Below, one piece after another: positions 1 to 5,663 of a DNA stretch of 5,663 nt. Origin of the DNA: an uncultured Collinsella sp. GTDB lineage: Bacteria > Actinomycetota > Coriobacteriia > Coriobacteriales > Coriobacteriaceae. The stretch lies in the NCBI GenBank assembly GCA_959599615.1, contig CAUGKA010000129.1, forward strand, positions 1 through 5,663, read 5' to 3'. Every line of letters starts with the position of its first letter. The first letter of the stretch is position 1. The notes under the pieces were generated by a model. That model was not told the DNA's origin and searched no databases. It saw nothing but the letters and a program-made list of their open reading frames with translations. The translations under genes were made by a program, and so were the position numbers.

Positions 1-622
1 CGCCGTCGCCAAAGGCGATCGTCTCGCTCGCGTCGACACCCAGGCGCTCCAGCGTCGCTGCCACGCCCAGGTCCTTGCCGCCGTTAGCGGGAATAATGTC
101 GCAGAACAGGTCGCACCAGCGCGTAGTGAGCGAATGCGACACCGCATCGGTCACGATATGCTCGTCGGCAGGATCCACAAAGGCGCAAAACTGGTAGACC
201 GGCGCTTCAAAGGCGTGCTCAAACGGCTCCTCGTGGTAGACGATCCCCGCGTTGTTGCCGGCCGTCACCACGCGTTCGGACAGGCGGTTCACAAACGAGT
301 TCTCGCCCTGCATGCACAGCGAGTCGTAGCGCCCCTCGGCCACCTGGTCCACAATCACCGCAACGTCGTCCGGATCGATCGGGCAGCTACGGTAAACGCC
401 CTCGGCATCAAAACAGTGCTGGCCCGAAAGCGTAATGTACGCATCCCAACCAAGATCGAACAGCCAATCGGGCATCTGGTAGGTCGGGCGACCCGTGGCA
501 ATGACGCACGCAATCCCCTGCTCGTGAAAGCTGTCGAGCACCTGCTGCGCCGACGCCGGAATCCGGTGCGTCTCAAAGCTCAGCAGCGTGCCGTCGATAT
601 CAAAAAACGCGGCCTTGATCAT
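1..622 (-). CDS. HAD-superfamily hydrolase, Cof/IIB-like phosphatase (3' end cut by window)
   Basis: This is the first 207 codons of a gene that continues past the window edge. HAD motif I is FFDIDGTL at residues 6-13, with nucleophile Asp8 and acid/base Asp10. Motif II is ATGRP at 42-46 (Thr43), the motif III lysine is probably Lys183 in GGKDLG, and motif IV begins as FGDG at 204-207, where the sequence stops. The long segment between motifs II and III (about 80-180) fits a C2-type cap, as in Cof-like sugar-phosphate or nucleotide phosphatases. The substrate cannot be read from the sequence. The family usually runs about 260-280 residues, so some 60 are missing. The ATG at 622 sits 9 nt after GAGGAG (632-637), which lies inside the end of the upstream ABC-F gene. 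The 6-bp gap suggests co-transcription and translational coupling. The family call is firm; the specific function is unknown. Confidence 0.9.
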   Translation of the reverse strand, partial: MIKAAFFDIDGTLLSFETHRIPASAQQVLDSFHEQGIACVIATGRPTYQMPDWLFDLGWDAYITLSGQHCFDAEGVYRSCPIDPDDVAVIVDQVAEGRYDSLCMQGENSFVNRLSERVVTAGNNAGIVYHEEPFEHAFEAPVYQFCAFVDPADEHIVTDAVSHSLTTRWCDLFCDIIPANGGKDLGVAATLERLGVDASETIAFGDG

Positions 623-628
623 CCTCGC

Positions 629-2488
629 CTACTCCTCGCCCTCGAGCTTTTCACTCGCCTCGAGCCACGCCATCTCCAGCTCGTCCATGGCGGCGTGGGC
701 CTCGTCGATCTTTGCCTGCTGCTCGCCCAGCGCCGTGTAGTTGGTGGGATCGACCTGGGCCATGGCGGCCTCGGCCTCCTCCACGCGAGCGCGCTGCGTT
801 TCCATCTTGCGCTCGAGCGAGCTCACCTCACGACGGAGCTTTTGGCGCTCGGCATTGGAAAGGCCGTTGGGCTGACCGCTCGACTTGGGCTTTTCGGCCG
901 CAGCCGCCGCGGCACCGGTGTCGAACGTACCGGTCTTGGCGCTCGGTGCACCCACGGGCTCGCCCTCGGCGGTGGCGTTGCACAGGCGCAGGTACTGGTC
1001 GACGCCGCCGGGCATATGCGTCAGGTGGCCGTCGAGCAGCGCCCACTGCTGGTCGGTCACGCGCTCCATCAAAAAGCGGTCGTGCGTCACCAGAATCAGC
1101 GTGCCGGGCCAGCCGTCCAGCAAGTCCTCGACAATCGCCAGCATGTCGGTATCCAGGTCGTTGCCGGGCTCGTCCAGGATGAGCACGTTGGGCTCGTCCA
1201 GGATCGTCAGCAGCAGCGACAGGCGACGGCGCTGGCCGCCCGAAAGATCGCCGATGCGGCTCCAGAGCTGCTGCGTCGTAAAGCCCAGACGCTCGCAGAG
1301 CTTCTCGGGTGAAGTCTCCTTGCCGTCAATGACGTAGTACTTCTTATAGTGGCTGAGCACCTCGCGGATCGTGTCGCCCATGTAGGGTTCGAGCTCCTCG
1401 AGCTGCTGCGACAGCACGCCAAAGCGCACCGTCTGGCCGATCTTCACGCGGCCGCGCAGGGGCGCGATCTTGCCCTGGATCACGTCGAGCAAAGTCGACT
1501 TGCCGGCGCCGTTCTCGCCCAAAAGACCATAGCGGTCGCCCGCACCAATGAGCCAGGTCACGTCGTTGAGCACCTGCTTGGGCGCGCCATCGGTATCCGC
1601 ATAGCCGGCGTCCACGTCGACCACATCGATAACTTGCTTGCCCAGGCGGCTCACGGCCAGGCGCTTGAGCTCCAGCTCGTCACGCACGGGCGGCACGTCG
1701 GCGATCAGCTCGCGAGCGGCATCCACGCGAAACTTGGGCTTGGTGGAGCGCGCCTGGGCACCGCGGCTCAGCCACGCGAGCTCCTTGCGCGCCATGTTGC
1801 GACGGCGCTCCTCGGTAACGGCGGCCATGCGGTCGCGCTCCACGCGCTGCAGGATATATGCCGAATAGCCGCCCTCGAAGGGATCGACCTGGCCGTCGTG
1901 AACCTCCCACATGCTGGTGCAGACCTCGTCCAAGAACCAGCGATCGTGCGTGACCACGAGCATGGCGCCCTGACCGCGCTGCCAGCGGGCCTTTAAGTGA
2001 CGCGCGAGCCAGTTGATGGTGCGCATATCCAGGTGATTGGTGGGCTCGTCGAGCATGAGCACGTCGTAGTCGCCGATCAGCAGGCGCGCGAGGTCCACGC
2101 GACGGCGTTGGCCGCCCGAAAGCTCGCCTACCGTGCCCTCCCAGGGCACATCGCTGATGAGGCCGGCCAGAATCTGGCGCGTACGCGGACTCGACGCCCA
2201 CTCATACTCGGGCGTGTCGCCCACAACGGCATGATGCACGGTATCGGTGTCGACAAGCTGGTCCTTTTGGCCGAGTAGACCGATCGTGGTGCCGCGGCGG
2301 TGCGTCACGCGTCCGTCATCGGGCTCCAGCGTGCCGGCGAGCACGCTCAGCAGCGTCGACTTGCCGTCGCCGTTTTTACCGACAATACCAATGCGGTCGC
2401 CCTCGCCCACGCCGAGCGTCACGCTATCGAAAATATGCTTGGTGGGAAACTCTAGGCTGACGGAATCGCATCCCAAAAGAATCGCCAT
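629..2488 (-). CDS. ABC-F family ATPase, Uup-like, duplicated ABC domains
   Basis: The product is a 619-residue soluble protein with two ABC domains and no membrane segment, so it belongs to ABC-F rather than to transporters. Domain 1 has Walker A GKNGDGKST (37-45), signature LSGGQ (123-127), Walker B DVLMLDEP (142-149, Glu148) and switch His181. Domain 2 has GENGAGKST (324-332), LSGGQ (415-419), NVLILDEP (434-441, Glu440) and His469. The basic linker between them (about 215-285) is where ABC-F proteins carry the P-site tRNA-interacting segment. An Ala/Lys/Ser/Pro-rich hinge (about 505-542, with six alanines at 526-531) leads to a charged coiled coil (about 543-616) like the Uup C-terminal domain. 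E. coli Uup has a similar length and is linked to ribosome function and branched-DNA stability. The open frame extends upstream to 2644, but that would run translation through the terminator and palindrome. The ATG at 2488 has a good Shine-Dalgarno and begins the usual MAxLLxxxxVSLEF-type start. An antibiotic-resistance role is not supported by the features seen. Confidence 0.93.
   Translation of the reverse strand: MAILLGCDSVSLEFPTKHIFDSVTLGVGEGDRIGIVGKNGDGKSTLLSVLAGTLEPDDGRVTHRRGTTIGLLGQKDQLVDTDTVHHAVVGDTPEYEWASSPRTRQILAGLISDVPWEGTVGELSGGQRRRVDLARLLIGDYDVLMLDEPTNHLDMRTINWLARHLKARWQRGQGAMLVVTHDRWFLDEVCTSMWEVHDGQVDPFEGGYSAYILQRVERDRMAAVTEERRRNMARKELAWLSRGAQARSTKPKFRVDAARELIADVPPVRDELELKRLAVSRLGKQVIDVVDVDAGYADTDGAPKQVLNDVTWLIGAGDRYGLLGENGAGKSTLLDVIQGKIAPLRGRVKIGQTVRFGVLSQQLEELEPYMGDTIREVLSHYKKYYVIDGKETSPEKLCERLGFTTQQLWSRIGDLSGGQRRRLSLLLTILDEPNVLILDEPGNDLDTDMLAIVEDLLDGWPGTLILVTHDRFLMERVTDQQWALLDGHLTHMPGGVDQYLRLCNATAEGEPVGAPSAKTGTFDTGAAAAAAEKPKSSGQPNGLSNAERQKLRREVSSLERKMETQRARVEEAEAAMAQVDPTNYTALGEQQAKIDEAHAAMDELEMAWLEASEKLEGEE
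632..637 (-). promoter_or_regulatory. Shine-Dalgarno for the HAD hydrolase gene
   Basis: GAGGAG on the minus strand lies 9 nt before the ATG at 622. It overlaps the last codons of the ABC-F gene, whose TAG is at 629-631. This fixes the hydrolase start and implies that ribosomes finishing ABC-F can reinitiate there. Confidence 0.65.
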
Positions 2489-2496
2489 ATGCCCTG

Positions 2497-2502
2497 CTCC
2501 TT
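2497..2502 (-). promoter_or_regulatory. Shine-Dalgarno deciding the ABC-F start
   Basis: AAGGAG on the minus strand lies 8 nt upstream of the ATG at 2488. It supports this start over the in-frame codons upstream as far as 2644, which lie in terminator and repeat sequence. Confidence 0.75.
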
Positions 2503-2523
2503 CGTAGAAATTCAACGTTGTCC

Positions 2524-2532
2524 ATGATAGCA
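2524..2532 (-). promoter_or_regulatory. Probable extended -10 promoter of the ABC-F/HAD unit
   Basis: The minus strand reads TGCTATCAT: a TATCAT -10 hexamer (2524-2529) preceded by TGn, the extended -10 arrangement. Transcription would start near 2517, giving a leader of about 30 nt ahead of the ATG at 2488. The hexamer 17 nt upstream is TGGTTT (2547-2552), a poor -35, which fits reliance on the extended -10. The position downstream of the pst terminator suits a separate transcription unit. The call is by motif only. Confidence 0.45.
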
Positions 2533-2548
2533 GCGAGCCCCACCCCAA

Positions 2549-2583
2549 ACCACCACGAAGGTGCCTGTCCCCTTCGTGGTGGT
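2549..2583. repeat. Perfect 13-bp-arm palindrome, REP-like intergenic element
   Basis: The arms ACCACCACGAAGG (2549-2561) and CCTTCGTGGTGGT (2571-2583) are perfect reverse complements around a 9-nt loop, TGCCTGTCC. The centre reads GGTGCCTGTCCCC, or GGGGACAGGCACC on the other strand. From memory, that motif recurs as short dispersed palindromes in many bacterial genomes, sometimes beside REP-associated Y1 transposases. Neither strand has a good T-run after the stem, so it does not look like an efficient intrinsic terminator. Only one copy is present in this window, so its repeat status is inferred. Confidence 0.6.
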
Positions 2584-2600
2584 CGTTTCGGTCACAGAGC

Positions 2601-2638
2601 AAAAAGGCGGGCCATCTCCCGCAAGAGATGACCCGCCT
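2601..2638 (-). terminator. Rho-independent terminator of the pst operon
   Basis: On the minus strand AGGCGGGTCATCTC (2638-2625) pairs with GAGATGGCCCGCCT (2618-2605) across the 6-nt loop TTGCGG. This is a 14-bp stem with a single T-G wobble, and it runs straight into a T-tract (2605-2601). It begins 55 nt after the pstB stop and is oriented to end the pst transcript, separating it from the ABC-F unit. Confidence 0.9.
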
Positions 2639-2693
2639 CTCCAATCAGTCCCGCGACAACCGTGGCCGCCGCGGGCCTCAAGCATGTCCCGGA

Positions 2694-3562
<869 letters not shown>

Positions 3563-3566
<4 letters not shown>

Positions 3567-4489
3567 TCGGCCGTCATCCTCCTTGCCAGCTGCTTGCCCA
3601 CGATACGGGCGACTACGTTAAACAGCAGCACGCAAATCATCAGCAGTGCCGCGGTGCCCCAGACGATCTGCTGGGCCTCGGGGCTGCCCTCGCCATAGAT
3701 CTTGTAGATGTGCACGGCGAGCGACTCACCGGGACGGAACACGTTCCAGGCGCAGGTGGGGCTCGACAGGTTAAAGCTCAAGAAGTTGAGGCGAACCGGC
3801 GAGCTCATGCCCGAGGTAAAGAGTAGCGCCGCGGCCTCGCCAAACACGCGGCCGGCCGAAAGCACGATGCCCGTCACGATGGCGGGCATGGCCTCGGGGA
3901 TCAGGATGTGCAGCGTGGCCTCCCAGCGAGTGAGGCCCATGGCCAGGCACGCATCGCGCTGGGCCTGCGGCACGTCCTCGAGCGCCTGCTGAATCACGCG
4001 CACCAGGATGGGGATGTTGAACATGGTGAGCGCGACGGCGCCGGAGATGATGGAGTACTTCCAGCCCAGCTGCACCGAGAACACTAGAAAGCCGAACATG
4101 CCGACGACGATGGAGGGCAGCGAAGACAGCGTCTCGATGGCGGTCGAGGCGATGTCGCGGATGGGGCCGTCCGGCGCGTACTCAACCAAAAAGACCGCGC
4201 CGCCCAGGCTGATGGGCACCGAGATACCTAAGGTGATCAGCAGCAGGTAGAACGAGTCGAACAGCTGGTAGAGCACACCGCCCTGGGTTCCGTTGGCGCG
4301 CGCGGGCTGCGTGAGAAAGCCCGGCTGGAACAGCGTCGAGATGCCCTCGAACAGGATGTAGGCCACCATGGAGACGACGATGAGCATGACGATGGCGACG
4401 ATCGCCGTCAGCACGCCCGTGGCGATGCGGTCCCGCCTTTGGACACGCCCGAGTCTCGCCTCGTCGATGTGGATGCGCGTGCTAGCCAC
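3563..4489 (-). CDS. pstA: Phosphate ABC transporter permease PstA
   Basis: The product is 308 residues from the GTG at 4489 and is one of the two membrane subunits of the phosphate channel. A basic N-terminus (RRDR at 18-21) precedes the first membrane segment (about 24-47). Further hydrophobic spans include about 79-102, 125-142, 146-166, 203-222 and the C-terminal 272-293. IETLSSLPSIVVG at 118-130 is typical of PstA/PstC. The EAA loop that docks on PstB is at about 171-198, with the conserved Gly185. An R-x-F-G-E motif (Arg214, Glu218) follows in a membrane helix, where charged residues of E. coli PstA/PstC matter for transport. The frame is open to a TTG at 4513, but that has no Shine-Dalgarno. 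The GTG at 4489 overlaps the pstC stop by 8 bp and follows AAGGGGG by 9 nt. The assignment of PstA rather than PstC rests on sequence style and operon order. Confidence 0.95.
3578..3584 (-). promoter_or_regulatory. Shine-Dalgarno for pstB
   Basis: A full AAGGAGG lies 11 nt before the ATG at 3566, inside the end of pstA. Together with the ATGA stop/start overlap, it supports the longer PstB start and translational coupling to pstA. Confidence 0.65.
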
Positions 4490-5390
4490 GAGCCTTCGCC
4501 CCCTTGCGGCCAATGAGATGGATGATCAGGATAAAGATGAGGCTCATGCCCATCAGCAGCAGGCCGAGCGCCCACAGGACGTCGTCTTGGGCCGACCCCT
4601 CGGCATAGACCGCCATAGATGTGGTGAGCGTGGTGGTGATGGTGGAGGCCGGCGACAGCAGCGACGTCGGCATGGCCTCGATACCGCCGATAACCATGCG
4701 CACGGCAAGCGTCTCGCCAAAGGCGCGCGTCATGCCAAGGATGACCGCGGTCATGAGCGACGGCATGGCGGACTTGAGCACCACGTGCCAGATGGTCTGC
4801 CAGCGGGTGTAGCCCAGCGCGAGCGAGCCCTGGCGGTAGCTGTCGGGCACGGCGCGCAGGCCATCGACCGAAAGCGTGGTCATCGTCGGCAGAATCATGA
4901 CGGCCAGCACGATGGCGCCGGGCAAGATGCCCAGACCCGTGCTCACATGGAAAACACTCTTCATAAGGCCGACGACCACGTGAAAGCCGATCAGGCCAAA
5001 GACGACCGAGGGAATGCCGGTCAAAAGCTCAATGAGCGGCTGAAAGACCTTGGAGCCAAACTTAGGCTGAATCTCGACCGCAAAGATGGCAGAGCCGATG
5101 GCGATGGGCAGCGCGATGAGCGTGGAGAGCACCATGACCGCAAACGAGGTGACGATCAGGGGCAGGGCGCCGGTATAGGGCAGGCCGTTTTCGGCCGTGT
5201 TGGCCAGGTCCCACTTGGTGCCGGTGAAGAACTCGACGATCGAGACGCCGTCCTTAACAAAAGCCGAGAGGCCCTTTTGGGCGACCATAAAGATGAGCGC
5301 GGCAACGACAAGCGTCACGAGCGCTACGCACGCGCCCGTGACGCCCAGGCCCACGTTCTCAAGGTCGCGCTTTGGCAGCTGTTTTGCCAT
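4482..5390 (-). CDS. pstC: Phosphate ABC transporter permease PstC
   Basis: This 302-residue membrane protein pairs with PstA to form the phosphate path. The first membrane segment is about 13-37, followed by an extracytoplasmic stretch with FFTGTKWD (54-61), a typical PstC landmark. Other spans are about 75-105, 125-145, 153-173, 208-229 and 272-296. LIELLTGIPSVVFGLIG at 119-135 is the PstC form of the motif that reads IETLSSLPSIVVG in PstA. The EAA loop contacting PstB is at about 181-210, with Gly193. The R-A-F-G-E motif (Arg222, Glu226) follows. The length matches the family. The ATG at 5390 has GGAAAGG (5397-5403) 6 nt upstream. It starts 25 bp after the pstS stop and ends overlapping the start of pstA, as expected for one polycistronic unit. 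Confidence 0.96.
   Translation of the reverse strand: MAKQLPKRDLENVGLGVTGACVALVTLVVAALIFMVAQKGLSAFVKDGVSIVEFFTGTKWDLANTAENGLPYTGALPLIVTSFAVMVLSTLIALPIAIGSAIFAVEIQPKFGSKVFQPLIELLTGIPSVVFGLIGFHVVVGLMKSVFHVSTGLGILPGAIVLAVMILPTMTTLSVDGLRAVPDSYRQGSLALGYTRWQTIWHVVLKSAMPSLMTAVILGMTRAFGETLAVRMVIGGIEAMPTSLLSPASTITTTLTTSMAVYAEGSAQDDVLWALGLLLMGMSLIFILIIHLIGRKGAKARG
4499..4505 (-). promoter_or_regulatory. Shine-Dalgarno deciding the pstA GTG start
   Basis: AAGGGGG lies 9 nt upstream of the GTG at 4489, inside the last codons of pstC. No comparable site precedes the in-frame TTG at 4513, so the GTG is preferred. Confidence 0.55.
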
Positions 5391-5415
5391 TGCAAACCTT
5401 TCCGGGGGCGATTAC

Positions 5416-5663
5416 TTATTTAGCGGAGACCTTGCCGCTGGCGTCCTTGACGACCTTCATGGCAGAGACGGGGATAAAGCCCTGCTCCTCGACGAGCTTG
5501 CCCTGGACGTCGTCGGAAAGCATGAACTCTAGGAATGCCGTGGTGGCCTCGTCGGCGTCCTTGGAGCAGTACATGTGCTCGGTAGCCCAGATCTTGAAGG
5601 AGTCGTCGGTGACGTTTGCGCTCTTGGGCTCCACGCCCTCGACCTTGATGGCGTTGAACTTGG
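5416..5663 (-). CDS. pstS: Phosphate-binding protein PstS, C-terminal end (5' part outside window)
   Basis: Only the last 81 residues are present; the frame is open to the window edge, so the in-frame GTG near 5634 is internal, not a start. The segment fits the end of a substrate-binding protein: NAIKVEGVEP, then IWATEHMYC, an alpha-helical FLEFMLSDDVQGKLVEEQ, and GFIPVSAMKV close to the C-terminus. The pattern (residue K/G-rich strand, then F-hydrophobic-L-S-x-x-x-Q, then GFIP) is the usual PstS ending. In the full protein, a lipoprotein or Sec signal would export it to capture phosphate outside the membrane; that part is not visible. It ends in TAA, with another TAA one base further on (TAAGTAA), 25 bp before pstC. 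No hairpin that might set the pstS to pstCAB expression ratio is evident in that gap. The identification leans on the following pstCAB genes as well as the sequence. Confidence 0.92.
   Translation of the reverse strand, partial: KFNAIKVEGVEPKSANVTDDSFKIWATEHMYCSKDADEATTAFLEFMLSDDVQGKLVEEQGFIPVSAMKVVKDASGKVSAK

Noticed and set aside
134..1312. A 392-codon plus-strand open frame spanning the HAD and ABC-F genes.
   Set aside because: It runs antisense across two clearly real genes and their junction, and its product is Arg/Leu/His/Gly-rich without recognisable domains. This is the usual shadow frame opposite G/C-ending codons.
629..2488. The ABC-F gene as an antibiotic-resistance determinant (ribosome protection).
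   Set aside because: The Uup-like C-terminal coiled coil and overall form point to a housekeeping ABC-F, and no leader-peptide attenuator is visible in the roughly 30-nt leader.
2549..2583. The palindrome as a second, bidirectional terminator.
   Set aside because: No T-tract follows the stem on either strand, and the strong terminator next to it already closes the pst operon.
2489..2644. A 52-residue N-terminal extension of the ABC-F protein starting at 2644.
   Set aside because: It would translate the pst terminator, the palindrome and the likely promoter. It has no ABC-F similarity, and the ATG at 2488 has a well-placed AAGGAG.
2639..2693. Possible secondary structure between the pstB stop and the terminator, with short AGTCC/GGACT and GC-rich self-complementary pieces.
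   Set aside because: The pairings are short and interrupted, about what is expected by chance in GC-rich DNA.
4368..5423. A 351-codon plus-strand open frame opposite pstC, rich in Asp, Arg, His, Gly and Gln.
   Set aside because: Its composition is what the reverse complement of a membrane-protein gene produces, and PstC on the other strand explains the region fully.

Overview
All genes in this window lie on the minus strand, so it reads from high to low coordinates. The DNA is GC-rich, with strong G/C preference at third codon positions. PstB carries DEPCSALDPIS, and the ABC-F protein has the sequence style I associate with actinobacterial Uup-like proteins. These point to an actinobacterium. 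A gut coriobacterium such as Collinsella is my best guess, partly from a GGTGCCTGTCCCC-type intergenic palindrome. That placement is an inference from memory, not a search result.

Region 1 (5663 to 2694) is a high-affinity phosphate importer operon, pstS-pstC-pstA-pstB. It contains the C-terminal end of the phosphate-binding protein PstS, the two membrane permeases PstC and PstA, and the ATPase PstB. Gene spacing is tight: 25 bp between pstS and pstC, an 8-bp overlap between pstC and pstA with a likely GTG start, and a 4-bp ATGA overlap between pstA and pstB. PstS captures phosphate outside the membrane, PstC and PstA form the channel, and a PstB dimer powers import. No phoU follows pstB.

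Region 2 (2693 to 2489) is a 205-bp intergenic spacer. In transcription order it holds a strong rho-independent terminator closing the pst operon, a perfect 13-bp-arm palindrome resembling a dispersed repeat, and a probable extended -10 promoter with a Shine-Dalgarno site for the next unit.

Region 3 (2488 to 1) is a probable two-gene unit. A 619-residue Uup-like ABC-F ATPase, a soluble ribosome- or nucleic-acid-associated protein rather than a transporter, is followed after 6 bp by a HAD-superfamily phosphatase of the Cof/IIB type that runs off the window edge.

The window is largely ordinary housekeeping sequence. I see no mobile element with a transposase, no CRISPR array, no tRNA or rRNA, and no clear sign of an undescribed system. 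The palindrome at 2549-2583, which reaches into the -35 region of the ABC-F promoter, is the item most worth following up.
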